A stretch of DNA of 64,000 bases, from assembly GCF_000420145.1 (NCBI RefSeq), contig NZ_ATUJ01000001.1:62001-126000 (forward strand), read 5' to 3'. The position numbers and the translations under genes are program-made. Below the pieces are notes generated by a model, which saw only the letters and a program-made list of their open reading frames with translations, searched no databases and was not told the origin of the DNA. Shown one piece after another: positions 25,234 to 36,244 of the stretch. The stretch comes from Paracoccus zeaxanthinifaciens ATCC 21588 (GTDB lineage Bacteria > Pseudomonadota > Alphaproteobacteria > Rhodobacterales > Rhodobacteraceae). The number at the start of each line of letters is the position of its first letter. Positions within the stretch are counted from its first letter, which is position 1.

Positions 25234-26081
25234 GCCAGCGTCTCGGCGGCGAAGGTTCGGGTGGGGGTCACGAATTCCTCCTGCGCGGCGATCAGGCGGA
25301 TCTCTCGGGTGCCGGCGCGGGCGGTTTCGGACAGCACGCCATGGACCGAGGCCGCGGCGCGGGACAGGGCCTCGGACGGGTTGCCGCTGCGCAGGTGGTG
25401 GACGAAGAATAGGGCCGCGACCATGTCGCCCGTGCCGTTGGCGTTCAGCTCCAGCCGGGGGGTGCGGACGCGCCACTGGCCTTGGGCGGTGCTGGCCACC
25501 ATGTCGATGGCATCGGCGGGCGTATCCTCCAGCAGGACCGAGGTCGCCAGAACGACGCTCGGCCCCATCGCGTGCAGCGCCCCGAGCGCGCGACGCAGCG
25601 CGGCCAGGTCGCGGACGGGGGTGCCGGTCAGGAACTCCAGCTCGAAATGGTTGGGGGTCACGATGTCGGCGGCGGGAACGGCGATGTCGCGCATGAATTC
25701 GGGGATGCCGGGACGCACGAAGATGCCGCGCCCCACATCGCCGATCACCGGATCGCAGCACCACATGGCCCTGGGGTTCGCCGCGCGCACGGCCTCGGCC
25801 GCGTGGATCACCGCGTTGCCGATGTCGGACGACCCCATATAGCCCGAGATCACCCCGTCGCAGCCCGCCAGCACGCCGCGATCGGCGATGCCCTCGACGA
25901 TCTCCTCGACGGCGGGACCGTCGAAGACGCGGCCCTTCCAGTCGCCATATCCGGTATGGTTGGAGAACTGCACCGTGTGGACGGGCCAGACCTCGACGCC
26001 CAGGCGCTGCATCGGAAAGACCGCCGCGGCGTTTCCGGCATGGCCGTAGGCCACGTGCGACTGGATCGACAGGATGTTCAT
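25230..26081 (-). CDS. pdxY: Pyridoxal kinase PdxY
   Basis: A 283-residue PfkB/ribokinase-type kinase that phosphorylates pyridoxal in vitamin B6 salvage. The N-terminus SIQSHVAYGHAGNAAAVFPM and the strand SNHTGYGDW are characteristic, as are DPVIGD and TPNHFELE in the middle and the NGTGDMVAALF anion-hole region. The length equals that of E. coli PdxY. It is translationally coupled to the SGNH-like gene. Confidence 0.93.
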   Translation of the reverse strand: MNILSIQSHVAYGHAGNAAAVFPMQRLGVEVWPVHTVQFSNHTGYGDWKGRVFDGPAVEEIVEGIADRGVLAGCDGVISGYMGSSDIGNAVIHAAEAVRAANPRAMWCCDPVIGDVGRGIFVRPGIPEFMRDIAVPAADIVTPNHFELEFLTGTPVRDLAALRRALGALHAMGPSVVLATSVLLEDTPADAIDMVASTAQGQWRVRTPRLELNANGTGDMVAALFFVHHLRSGNPSEALSRAAASVHGVLSETARAGTREIRLIAAQEEFVTPTRTFAAETLA

Positions 26082-26160
26082 GGCGGCCCCCTTCGGATGA
26101 TCGGCTTGCCCTTCGATAGGGCGCGCGCGAAGTTTTGAAAAGCACGAACGGAGAGGTTGC

Positions 26161-26511
26161 ATGAACCGATACCTGAACATCGCGGGACGCGTGCTGATCG
26201 CGATCCTGTTCGCGGGCGGCGCCCTGCAGAAGATCGCGGACCCCGCCCCCGTCGCGCGGATGATCGCGGGGATCGGGCTGCCGGGCGGGCTGGTCTGGAC
26301 GGTCGCCGCGTTCAACGCGCTGGCAGCGGTCTGCCTGGTCTTCGGGCCCTATGTGCGGGCATGGGCGCTGCTGCTGGCGATCTATTGCATCGGGACCAGC
26401 TGGTTCCACTGGCAGCTGCGGGTCGATCCCTGGCAGGTCAGCATCATGGTCAAGAACTGGGCCATTGCCGGCGGGCTGCTGATCCTGGCCTCGCAGCCGA
26501 AGGGGCGCTAG
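26161..26511 (+). CDS. DoxX-family membrane protein
   Basis: A 116-residue four-helix membrane protein with the DoxX signature (GRVLIAILFAGGALQKI at about residues 9-25, then hydrophobic spans near 45-60, 65-85 and 97-110). DoxX proteins are loosely linked to redox chemistry, and no specific reaction can be assigned. The gene is divergent from pdxY and its end overlaps the convergent dinB by 4 bases. Confidence 0.85.
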   Translation: MNRYLNIAGRVLIAILFAGGALQKIADPAPVARMIAGIGLPGGLVWTVAAFNALAAVCLVFGPYVRAWALLLAIYCIGTSWFHWQLRVDPWQVSIMVKNWAIAGGLLILASQPKGR

Positions 26512-27596
26512 GGGAACAGGTCCAGCTGCTCGGGGCCGCTGTCCGGCGCGTCGAAGCCCGACAGGGTGATGCCCAGAAGCCGCGCCCCGCGCGGATCGGG
26601 CAGCACGCCCCGCGCCAGCTCGCGCGCGATGGACAGCAGTTCGCCCTCGGACGCGACGGGATGGGACAGGCTGCGCGCCCGCGTGATCTGCCGGAAGTCC
26701 GAGAACTTGACCTTGAGCGTCACCGTCCGCCCGTGCAGGTCGTGCCGCCCGACCGAGGTCCAGACCTTGGCCGCCAGCGGCACCAGCGCCTCATCCGCCT
26801 GATCCAGCGTCATCAGGTCGGCGGCAAAGGTGTTCTCGGCGCCCACCGACTTGCGCACGCGTTCGTTGCTGACGCGCCGATGATCCACCCCGCGAGAGAT
26901 GTTCCAGTAATACCGCCCCGCCTTGCCGAAGCGCCGCGTCAGGAAATCCAGCGTCTGCGCGCGCAGGTCCGCGCCGGTATGGATGCCCATCGCCTGCATC
27001 TTGGCGGCGGTGGCGGGACCGATGCCGTGGAACTTGCCCACCGGCAGGCCCAGCACGAATTCGGGACCGCGCTCGGGGGTGATGACGCACAGCCCGTCGG
27101 GCTTGTTCTGGTCCGATGCCAGCTTGGCCAGGAACTTGTTGTAGCTTACGCCCGCGCTGGCGGTCAGCCCGGTCGCCTGCCGGATGCGCGCGCGGATCTG
27201 CTTGGCGATGGCGGTGGCCGTCACGCCCTCGGGCAGATGGTCGGTCACGTCCAGATAGGCCTCGTCCAGGGACAGCGGCTCGATCAGGGGGGTATAATCG
27301 GCGAAGATCTCGCGGATCTGCTGGCTGACGGCGCGATAGACCTCGAAGCGGTGACGCACGAAGATCAGGTCGGGGCACAGCCGCGCCGCCGTGACCGACG
27401 GCATGGCCGAGCGCACGCCGAAGACCCGCGCCTCGTAGCTGGCGGCGGCCACGACGCCCCGCTGGCTGGAGCCGCCGACCGCCACCGGCTTGCCGCGCAG
27501 TTCGGGGTTGTCGCGCTGTTCGACCGAGGCAAAGAACGCATCCATGTCCACGTGGATGATCCGGCGCGGGGGCGGATCATCCGGTCCGGGGGTCAT
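26508..27596 (-). CDS. dinB: DNA polymerase IV (Y family)
   Basis: Translesion polymerase of 362 residues. The catalytic palm shows HVDMDAFFASVEQRD (about residues 15-29, first metal Asp) and SLDEAYLDVT (third acidic motif). Little-finger and helix-hairpin-helix segments follow (GIGPATAAKMQAMGIHT). The C-terminus ends with a beta-clamp-binding-like QLDLFP. The ATG overlaps the ygfZ stop by 4 bases, so dinB ends an ABC exporter/ygfZ/dinB operon. A LexA site was not looked for exhaustively and none stood out. Confidence 0.94.
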   Translation of the reverse strand: MTPGPDDPPPRRIIHVDMDAFFASVEQRDNPELRGKPVAVGGSSQRGVVAAASYEARVFGVRSAMPSVTAARLCPDLIFVRHRFEVYRAVSQQIREIFADYTPLIEPLSLDEAYLDVTDHLPEGVTATAIAKQIRARIRQATGLTASAGVSYNKFLAKLASDQNKPDGLCVITPERGPEFVLGLPVGKFHGIGPATAAKMQAMGIHTGADLRAQTLDFLTRRFGKAGRYYWNISRGVDHRRVSNERVRKSVGAENTFAADLMTLDQADEALVPLAAKVWTSVGRHDLHGRTVTLKVKFSDFRQITRARSLSHPVASEGELLSIARELARGVLPDPRGARLLGITLSGFDAPDSGPEQLDLFP

Positions 27597-28308
27597 TCCG
27601 CGGCGACCGCCACGCCATCCGCCTCCATCCCCTCGCCCATGCGGTCGAAGCGCAGATAGGCGATGGCCCGCCCGCCCGATTGCGTGAGGACGCGCCCGAC
27701 CTCTCGGCCGTCGCGGGTGATGGGCGTGCCGGGGTCGACGGGACCGTCGATGGCGACGGTGCGTAGTCCCTTGCGCAGCTCGGTCTTGTGCTTCATCCGG
27801 GCGGTGACCTCCTGCCCGACATAGCAGCCCTTGCGGAAATCGACGCCGTTCAGACGCTCGAACCCGACCTCGAGGATGAAGGTCTCGTTCGGGACCAGCT
27901 CGACCAGGGTCTCGGGGATGCAATGGGCCACGCGGATCGCGTCCCAGTCGCTGCCGTCATCGCCCGAGGCGCCGTAATGGCGCCAGCCCATCGCCGGATC
28001 GCGCGGATCGGTCACGGCGCCTTCGGGGGCGGGACCGGTGCCGCGCGCGACGTCCATCTCCACGGGTTCCAGCGCCACCTTGGATCGCAGCTTGTACATG
28101 GACAGGCGGCGGGTCACGTCCTCGGCCAGCCGCGCATCGACGTCGATCAGCAGCGCGTCGCCATCGGGGATCACGAAGAAATCGGCCAGGTACTTGCCCT
28201 GCGGCGTCAGCAGCGCGGTCCAGCAGGGCGCGCGCCGGATGTCGTTCGTGACCAGCCCCTGCAGGAACTCGACCCGGTCCTCGCCGGTCACGCGGATGAT
28301 CTGGCGGC

Positions 28309-28312
<4 letters not shown>
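27593..28312 (-). CDS. ygfZ: YgfZ/GcvT-domain folate-binding protein (Fe-S cluster maintenance)
   Basis: A 239-residue protein with the KGCYVGQEVTARM signature (about residues 160-172), whose cysteine is essential in the family. Such proteins bind tetrahydrofolate and support maturation of some iron-sulfur enzymes. It is shorter than E. coli YgfZ (326 residues), as is common in alphaproteobacteria. It overlaps both neighbours by 4 bases. Confidence 0.88.
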
Positions 28313-30078
<1,766 letters not shown>

Positions 30079-30259
30079 GCGGGTCGGGCTTTGGGTCTTG
30101 GGGTCCACGTGATGATCGTGCCTTCGGTGGTGGATGTTTCCGCCCACAGGCTTACCCCCCTTGGCGGGGGTGCCACAAGTGCGGCCCCTTGCGGTTGACC
30201 GGCGCGGGCAAGCTGCCTACCGATTGCGGGTCAGAAACCACCGCGCCCGAGATCCGAAG

Positions 30260-31432
30260 ATGACCCTTGCCCACGGCCACGAGCTGATCGCCATTCCCGG
30301 CCCCTCGCCCCTGCCCGCAAGGGTCATGAACGCCGCCCACCGCGCATCCCCCGACATCTATGGCGAGCCGCTGGCGCAGGTGAACCTGGCGCTGATGGCG
30401 CAGCTGAAGCGGCTGGCGGGGACGCGGGCGAACCTTGCGACCTATATCGGCAACGGCCATGCGGGATGGGAGGCCGTCGCCGCGAACCTGCTGGAGCGCG
30501 GCGACCCGGTGCTGGTCGTGACCTCGGGGCATTTCGGCCGGTCCTGGGCCGACATGCTGGAACGCACGGGCATCGCGGTCGAGCGGCTGGATTCCGGCAA
30601 CCTGCCCCCCGAGCCTGACCGCCTGCGCGACCGGCTGGCGCAGGATGCGGACGGCGCCATCCGCGCCGTGATGATCTGCCAGACCGACACGGCCACCGGC
30701 ACCATGGCCGACATCCCGGCCTTCCGCGCGGCGATGGGGGAGCACCCCGCGCTGCTGGTCGTCGATGCGATCGCGTCCCTCGGATGCGCGCCGATGCGGA
30801 TGGACGACTGGGGCGTGGACGTGCTGATCTCGGCCAGCCAGAAGGGTCTGATGTCGCCGCCGGGCCTGTCCTTCGTCTGGTTCTCGGACAGGGCGGCGGC
30901 GCGGGGGCGGACGGGCCTGACGACGCCCTGGTGGGACTGGCACGGCCGCGCGAATGCGGGGGCGCTGTGGCAGTTCTGGGGCGGCACCCCGCCCGTGCAG
31001 TCCATCTTCGCCCTGTCCGAGGCCCTGACCATGATCCTGGACGAGGAAGGGCTGGAGGCCGTCTGGCACCGCCATGCGCGGCTGGCCCGCGCCGTCTGGG
31101 CGGCGGTCGATGCCTGGGGCGCGAATGGCAGCGGCATCCGCCTGACGGTCGCGGATCCCGAACGCCGCGCGGCATCGGTCACGGCGGTGACGCTGCCCGG
31201 CGCGGCACGGCTGCGCGAATGGGTGACGCGGGAATGCGGCGTGACCCTGGGCGTGGGCATCGGGTCGGACACGCCCGAGGACGCGCTGCGCATCGCCCAT
31301 ATGGGCCATACCGGCGCGGGAACGATCATGGGCGTGCTGGGCGCGATGCAGGCGGGGCTGATAGCGCTGGACATCCCCCACGGGCCGGGCGCGCTGGAGG
31401 CCGCGGCCGCCAGCATCGCCGCCTCAGCCTAG
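30260..31432 (+). CDS. Class V aminotransferase (serine/alanine--glyoxylate type)
   Basis: A 390-residue PLP enzyme of the alanine--glyoxylate/serine--glyoxylate aminotransferase family. The N-terminus contains IPGPSPLPARVM, the middle has the cofactor Asp in LLVVDAIASLG, and the PLP lysine lies in SASQKGLMSPPGLSF (about residues 195-209). The C-terminal domain ends AHMGHTGAG. It could serve glycine/serine or glyoxylate metabolism, which would complement sarcosine oxidation, but the substrate is not decided by sequence. Its end overlaps convergent rsmD by 9 bases. Confidence 0.85.
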   Translation: MTLAHGHELIAIPGPSPLPARVMNAAHRASPDIYGEPLAQVNLALMAQLKRLAGTRANLATYIGNGHAGWEAVAANLLERGDPVLVVTSGHFGRSWADMLERTGIAVERLDSGNLPPEPDRLRDRLAQDADGAIRAVMICQTDTATGTMADIPAFRAAMGEHPALLVVDAIASLGCAPMRMDDWGVDVLISASQKGLMSPPGLSFVWFSDRAAARGRTGLTTPWWDWHGRANAGALWQFWGGTPPVQSIFALSEALTMILDEEGLEAVWHRHARLARAVWAAVDAWGANGSGIRLTVADPERRAASVTAVTLPGAARLREWVTRECGVTLGVGIGSDTPEDALRIAHMGHTGAGTIMGVLGAMQAGLIALDIPHGPGALEAAAASIAASA

Positions 31433-31990
31433 GGGCAGCCGCGCCAGCGTCACCACGGTATCGCCATAGCTGCGCTGGTCCAGCAGGGTCAGCGCGGCGG
31501 GCAGCAGCGGCGGGCGGGCCTCTTCCCACAGGACGGTCGCGCCGGGTGCCAGCCAGCCGCCCTCCAGCGCGGATGCGATCGCCAGTTCACCCTTGCCCTG
31601 CCCATAGGGCGGATCGAGAAAGACCATCCCGAAGGGCTTGCCCCGGATCTCTCCCAGCTTGGTCGCATCGCGCCGCCACAGGTCGGTCGTGCCCTGCGCG
31701 CGGGCCTTCTCCACGTTCTGCCGGATCAGCGCGCGCGACTTCACCCCGTCATCGACGAAGGTGACATGGGACGCCCCCCGCGACAGCGCCTCGAGGCCCA
31801 GTGCCCCCGTCCCCGCGAACAGGTCCAGCACCCGCGCGCCGGGCAGCGGGTTTCCGTGGGTGCCGTTGATCAGCAGGTTGAAGATCGATTCCCGCACGCG
31901 GTCGGTCGTCGGGCGCAGATGGGCGGCCATGTCCCCCTCGCCCAGATCGGCCAGCTTGAGGCCGCGCAGGCTGCCGCCGACGATCCTCAC
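31424..31990 (-). CDS. rsmD: 16S rRNA (guanine966-N2)-methyltransferase
   Basis: A 188-residue SAM-dependent rRNA methyltransferase. Motif I is VLDLFAGTGALGLEA and the catalytic motif is FLDPPYG. The N-terminus RIVGGSLRGLKL matches the family only if translation starts at a GTG (31990), which also gives a GTGA overlap with the upstream reductase gene. Confidence 0.92.
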   Translation of the reverse strand: MRIVGGSLRGLKLADLGEGDMAAHLRPTTDRVRESIFNLLINGTHGNPLPGARVLDLFAGTGALGLEALSRGASHVTFVDDGVKSRALIRQNVEKARAQGTTDLWRRDATKLGEIRGKPFGMVFLDPPYGQGKGELAIASALEGGWLAPGATVLWEEARPPLLPAALTLLDQRSYGDTVVTLARLPLG

Positions 31991-33186
31991 AGCAGCACCT
32001 TCAGGTCGGGCGCGGACGGGATCGCGTCGGGGTCGGGGCTGCGACCGGCCTCGATCAGGCGCTTGCCGATCATGTAGGCGCGGGCGTCGTTCAGCGCATC
32101 GACCGCGATCAGGCGGCCGTCGCGGAAATACCAGACCGAGCCCGCGTGATCGCCCTGCCCCGCCCGCGTCACGATCCGGTCGTGGCCCGCGCCGATGCCC
32201 GCGATCTGCAGCTTGGCGTCGAACTGGTCGGACCAGAACCACGGCTTGGGGGCATAGTCGCGATCCGCGCCCAGCATGTTCTCGGCCACGCATTCGGCCA
32301 TGTCGATGGCGTTGCCGACGCTTTCCAGCCGCATCCGGCCCGCGGGGGTGGCGAAGCTTGCGCAATCGCCCGCGGCCCAGATGGCCGGATCGGACGTGCG
32401 CCCCTGCGCATCGGTCGCGATGCCGTCATCCAGCGCCAGACCCGCCGCGCCCGCCAGCGCGGTCTCGGGCAGGACGCCGATGCCCTGGATCACGATGTCG
32501 GCGGGGATGCCGCGCCCGTCGGTCAGGTGCACGCCGGTCGCGCGGTCGGCCCCCTCGATGGCGGCGATGCCCGTGCCCTCCAGGATCTCGACCCCGTGGG
32601 CGCGGTGCAGGTCGCGGATCATGTCCGCCGTCTCGGGGGCGGCGACGCGGCCCAGGATGCGGGGCGCGGCCTCGATCAGGGTGACGTTCAGGCCCAGCTT
32701 GCGCGCCACCGCCGCAGCCTCCAGCCCGATATAGCCGCCGCCGATCACCACGAGGTTGCGCCCGGCCTGCATCGCGGGCGCCAGCGCGTCCACGTCGGCC
32801 AGGTTGCGGATGACATGGGTGCCGGGCAGATCGCCCCCCATCGCGGCGGGCAGCCTGCGCGGCGCGGCGCCCAGTGCCAAGGCCAGCGCATCGTATTCAT
32901 GCACCCCCGCATCGGTCGTGACGGTCCGGGCCGCACGGTCGATGGACAGCGCGCGTTCGCCGGTCCGCAGGTCGATCCGCTGGTCGGTCCACCATTCGGG
33001 CCCGCGCAGCGTCAGGCGGTCCAGCGCCATCTCGCCCAGCAGATAGGCCTTGGACAGCGGTGGCCGCTGATAGGGGGCGGCGGCCTCGTCGCCGATCACG
33101 GTCAACGGGCCGTCATGGCCCTTCGCCCGCAGACGTGCCGCCATCGAGGCCGCCGCCTGCCCCGCCCCCAAGATGACGATGCGCAT
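31987..33186 (-). CDS. FAD-dependent ferredoxin reductase
   Basis: A 399-residue flavoprotein of the putidaredoxin/rhodocoxin reductase group. It has an N-terminal FAD motif (VILGAGQAAASMAARLR), an NAD motif in the middle (VVIGGGYIGLEAAAVARKLG) and the C-terminal WAAGDCASF and WFWSDQFDAKLQIAG segments. It should pass electrons from NAD(P)H to a ferredoxin for an oxygenase or P450; no such partner is nearby. Its stop is shared with the rsmD start codon. Confidence 0.88.
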   Translation of the reverse strand: MRIVILGAGQAAASMAARLRAKGHDGPLTVIGDEAAAPYQRPPLSKAYLLGEMALDRLTLRGPEWWTDQRIDLRTGERALSIDRAARTVTTDAGVHEYDALALALGAAPRRLPAAMGGDLPGTHVIRNLADVDALAPAMQAGRNLVVIGGGYIGLEAAAVARKLGLNVTLIEAAPRILGRVAAPETADMIRDLHRAHGVEILEGTGIAAIEGADRATGVHLTDGRGIPADIVIQGIGVLPETALAGAAGLALDDGIATDAQGRTSDPAIWAAGDCASFATPAGRMRLESVGNAIDMAECVAENMLGADRDYAPKPWFWSDQFDAKLQIAGIGAGHDRIVTRAGQGDHAGSVWYFRDGRLIAVDALNDARAYMIGKRLIEAGRSPDPDAIPSAPDLKVLL

Positions 33187-33200
33187 TTCTTCCCGCCTTC

Positions 33201-33229
33201 TGGTCTGTGTCAGGCACGCACCCTATATT
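33201..33229 (+). promoter_or_regulatory. Candidate promoter of the peroxiredoxin gene
   Basis: TATATT at 33224-33229 lies 17 bases after TGGTCT (33201-33206), which matches the -35 consensus only in part. It is about 33 bases from the ATG, in the 76-base divergent gap. Confidence 0.4.
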
Positions 33230-33262
33230 CCCTGCGAATCCGTTGCAATTCAGGAGCGTTAC

Positions 33263-33748
33263 ATGACCATCGCCGCCGGAGACAAACTGCCCGAGGGCAA
33301 CCTGCTGCGCATCGGCGCGGAAGGGCCCGAAGCCGTTTCCACGACCGAGCTGAGCACGGGCCGCGTCGCCCTGTTCGGCCTGCCGGGCGCCTATACCGGC
33401 ACCTGCACCAACGCGCATATGCCCAGCTTCGTGCGCACCGCCGACGCCTTCCGCGACAAGGGCATCGACCGCATCGTCTGCGTGACCGTGAACGACCCCT
33501 TCGTGGCCGCCGCATGGGCCGAATCCACCGGCGCGACCGCTGCGGGGATCGAGGTCCTGGCCGATGCCGACGGCAGCGTGACCAAGGCGATGGGCCTCGA
33601 TTTCGACGCGCCCCCGGTCGGCTTCTTCGGCCGCTGCAAGCGTTTCGCGTCGCTGGTCAAGGATGGCACGGTCGAGACGATCGAGGTCGAGGACAGCCCG
33701 GGCACCTGCAGCGTCAGCGCGGGCGAGAGCCTGCTGGAAAAGGCCTGA
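33263..33748 (+). CDS. Peroxiredoxin of the Prx5 group
   Basis: A 161-residue thiol peroxidase. The peroxidatic cysteine is C48 in PGAYTGTCTNAHMPSF. A second cysteine lies in GRCKRF and a third in PGTCSV near the C-terminus, so an intramolecular disulfide is possible. Start chosen at the ATG after CAGGAG. It is monocistronic and followed by a GC-rich hairpin. Confidence 0.92.
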   Translation: MTIAAGDKLPEGNLLRIGAEGPEAVSTTELSTGRVALFGLPGAYTGTCTNAHMPSFVRTADAFRDKGIDRIVCVTVNDPFVAAAWAESTGATAAGIEVLADADGSVTKAMGLDFDAPPVGFFGRCKRFASLVKDGTVETIEVEDSPGTCSVSAGESLLEKA

Positions 33749-33755
33749 TCCGGTC

Positions 33756-33779
33756 CGGTCGGGGGGCAGCCCCCGACCG
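33756..33779. terminator. GC-rich hairpin between convergent peroxiredoxin and FemAB-like genes
   Basis: Ten-base perfect stem (CGGTCGGGGG at 33756-33765, CCCCCGACCG at 33770-33779) with loop GCAG. It directly abuts the stop codon of the convergent gene and shares the GGGGGGCAG core with the palindrome at 19999-20037. Confidence 0.6.
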
Positions 33780-34913
33780 TCAGCCGCCCTTGCGGAAGGG
33801 CGTGAAATCCGCCAGCGCCGCAATTTCGCGGCCCATCGCGTCGCGTTCCTCGTCCAGGTAGTTCTCCAGCGCCCGCAGGAAACCCGGATCGCGCACCCAG
33901 TGCAGCGAATGGATGGGGACGGCCTCGTATCCGCGCGCCAGCTTGTGTTCGCCCTGCGCCCCGGCCTCGACCCGGCTCAGCCCGTGGGCGATCGCATGGT
34001 CGATGGCCTGATGATAGCACAGCTCGAAATGCAGGAAGGCGTGGTCCTGCACGCAGCCCCAGTATCGGCCATAGACCGCATCCGGCCCGAGGAAGTTCAG
34101 CGCCCCGGCGATGGGGCGTCCGTCATCCTCGGCCATGACCAGCAGCATGTCGTCGCGCATCGTCTCCTGCACGCGGTCGAAAAAGGCCCGCGTCAGGTAG
34201 GGCTGGCCCCATTTGCGCGCGCCGGTATCCTGGTAGAATTCCCAGAACGCGTCCCAATGTTCGGGCCGCAGATCGTCGCCCGTCAGGTGCCTGATGGTGC
34301 CGCCGAAGCCCTGCGCCTTCGCGCGTTCCTTGCGCAGGTCCTTGCGCTTGCGCGAGGACAGCGCGGCCAGGAAATCGTCATAGCTGCCATATCCGCGGTT
34401 CAGCCAGTGATACTGCTGCGTGACCCGCGGCAGAAAGCCCGCATCGGCACCCAAAGCGGCCTCGGACGCGGTGCAGAAGGTGACATGCGCGCCCGAACAT
34501 TCGGCGCGGTCGGTCAGCTGCATCAGCGCCTGCAGCAGCGCCGCGCGGTCGCGGTTGTCGCGCGCCAGAAGCCGCTGGCCCGTGGCGGGGGTGAAGGGCA
34601 CGGTGGCCTGCAGCTTGGGGTAATACCGCCCGCCCGCGCGCATGTATGCGTCGGCCCAGGCATGGTCGAAGATGTATTCGCCCTGGCTGTGCGATTTCGC
34701 ATAGAGCGGCATGGCCGCCACGACCTCGCCCCCACGCTCCAGCGTAAGGTGCAGCGGCTGCCAGCCCGTGCCGGTGCCGACGGAGCGCGAATCCTCCAGC
34801 GCGGCCAGAAAGCGGTGGGTCGTGAAGGGGTTGCCGTCGCCAAGGCCGTCCCAGATCTCGGGCGCGACCTTGTGGATCGAATCATGGGTGGACAGCGTCA
34901 GCGCATCGGTCAT
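33780..34913 (-). CDS. FemAB-like/GNAT-fold acyltransferase (PF04339 type)
   Basis: A 377-residue cytoplasmic protein of the family annotated as GNAT N-acetyltransferase or FemAB-like. Typical segments are NPFTTHRFLAALEDS near the N-terminus, a basic RKRKDLRKER stretch in the middle, and ARKWGQPYL, YGRYWGC and FELCYHQAIDHAIAHG in the C-terminal half. The reaction is unknown. The start at 34913 gives the standard N-terminus. Confidence 0.8.
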   Translation of the reverse strand: MTDALTLSTHDSIHKVAPEIWDGLGDGNPFTTHRFLAALEDSRSVGTGTGWQPLHLTLERGGEVVAAMPLYAKSHSQGEYIFDHAWADAYMRAGGRYYPKLQATVPFTPATGQRLLARDNRDRAALLQALMQLTDRAECSGAHVTFCTASEAALGADAGFLPRVTQQYHWLNRGYGSYDDFLAALSSRKRKDLRKERAKAQGFGGTIRHLTGDDLRPEHWDAFWEFYQDTGARKWGQPYLTRAFFDRVQETMRDDMLLVMAEDDGRPIAGALNFLGPDAVYGRYWGCVQDHAFLHFELCYHQAIDHAIAHGLSRVEAGAQGEHKLARGYEAVPIHSLHWVRDPGFLRALENYLDEERDAMGREIAALADFTPFRKGG

Positions 34914-34995
34914 GGCCCGAAGATAGGGGGCGATGCCGCCGATGTCAGGGGGGCCGGGGCGGACAGGGTGCCACATGCACCCTGCCCCTGTTCAC

Positions 34996-35742
34996 TTACG
35001 CGGCATAGCCTTCGAAGGTGATGTTCTGCGCGACCTTGCGGGCCTCGGCCTCCTGTTCCGGGGACCGGATGGTCCATGTCAGGACCGCCGCGCCATCGGC
35101 ACGCAGCGCATCGACGCGCGGATTGCCCAGATCGCCCCGCGCATGCGAGATGAAGCAGGCGCCCACGCGGTCGTAATCGACGATCAGCGACAGCGCCTCG
35201 CGGCGCTCGGCGGGCACCTGCGGCCAGTCGGCCTCGGCATAGTCGCAGGTCGTCAGCCCCACGGGCACGGCGGGTGCCGCCGCATGGAAGGCCGCGACCG
35301 TGTCCGGGCTGAAGGACATCAGCGCGACCGGCCCGTCATAGCCCTCGAGCGCCTGCGCCACGCGCGCGGGCAGATCGCCCACATCCGGGCCCAGCCTGCC
35401 GTCCTGGTCTTTGATCTCAATCAGCAGGGGCACGCGGCCCGCCACCAGGTCCAGGAACTCGGCCAGGGTCGGGATCTTCTCGTCGCTGCCGGTCAGGGGC
35501 AGGGCCGCCAGATCGGCGGGCGAGGTCCTGGCGATGAAGCCCGCCTGCCCCGTCAGCCGCGCCATGTCATAGTCGTGAAAGACCATCGGCGTGCCGTCGG
35601 CCGCCGGCTGGATGTCGCATTCGATCCCGTATCCGGCCTCGATCGCGGCACGCGCGGCGGCAAGGCTGTTTTCCGGGACGCCCGGGGCATGGAAGCCCCG
35701 ATGCGCGATGGGCGTGGTCAGGAAGACCTGCGGCAGGGTCAT
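34996..35742 (-). CDS. Glycerophosphodiester phosphodiesterase
   Basis: A 248-residue enzyme that hydrolyses glycerophosphodiesters to glycerol-3-phosphate and an alcohol. The active-site signature is intact: AHRGFH (catalytic His and Arg), ENSLAA, ECDIQ and FHDYD; LLIEIKD lies in the middle. No signal peptide, so the cytoplasmic UgpQ type is likely. Its ATG overlaps the ridA stop by 1 base (TGATG), so they form a two-gene operon. Confidence 0.9.
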   Translation of the reverse strand: MTLPQVFLTTPIAHRGFHAPGVPENSLAAARAAIEAGYGIECDIQPAADGTPMVFHDYDMARLTGQAGFIARTSPADLAALPLTGSDEKIPTLAEFLDLVAGRVPLLIEIKDQDGRLGPDVGDLPARVAQALEGYDGPVALMSFSPDTVAAFHAAAPAVPVGLTTCDYAEADWPQVPAERREALSLIVDYDRVGACFISHARGDLGNPRVDALRADGAAVLTWTIRSPEQEAEARKVAQNITFEGYAA

Positions 35743-36197
35743 CAGGCGATCTCGAAGATGGCCTCGATCTCGACCGCGACGCCGAAGGGCAGCGAGGGGG
35801 CCGAGACGGCGGCACGCGAATGGCGCCCGGCATCGCCGAACACCTCGACCATCAGGTCCGAACAGCCGTTGATCACCTTGGGCTGGTCCGTGAAGTCGGG
35901 GGTCGAGTTCACGAAGCCGGTCAGCTTGACCACGCGTGTCACGCGGTCCAGATCGCCGATGGCGGCCTTCAGCTGCGCGATCAGGGCCAGCCCGCAGCGG
36001 CGCGCGGCGGCGGCACCATCCTCGACGCTGGTGCCGTCGCCCACCTTGCCGGTGATCAGGCCGTTCTCGTCGGCGCTGATCTGCCCCGAGATGAAGACAA
36101 GGTTGCCGGTCTGCACGAAGGGCACGTAATTCGCGGCGGGCATGGGTGCTTCGGGAAGGGTGATGCCCTTGTCGGCCAGGGTCTGTTCGACGCTCAT
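35742..36197 (-). CDS. RidA-family protein (reactive enamine/imine deaminase family)
   Basis: A 151-residue member of the YjgF/YER057c/UK114 family. The N-terminus SVEQTLADKGITLPE and the segments FISGQISAD and RAAVSAPSLPFGVAVEIEAI are typical of the longer RidA subgroup. It should remove 2-aminoacrylate or related species, although the archetypal Arg of RidA (R105 in E. coli) is not clearly present, since the corresponding region reads HSRAAVS. It is coupled to the phosphodiesterase gene. Confidence 0.85.
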   Translation of the reverse strand: MSVEQTLADKGITLPEAPMPAANYVPFVQTGNLVFISGQISADENGLITGKVGDGTSVEDGAAAARRCGLALIAQLKAAIGDLDRVTRVVKLTGFVNSTPDFTDQPKVINGCSDLMVEVFGDAGRHSRAAVSAPSLPFGVAVEIEAIFEIA

Positions 36198-36244
36198 GAT
36201 GTCCTCGCGGTTGGGATTCGCGGGCGACCCTAGCGCGGGCGGCC

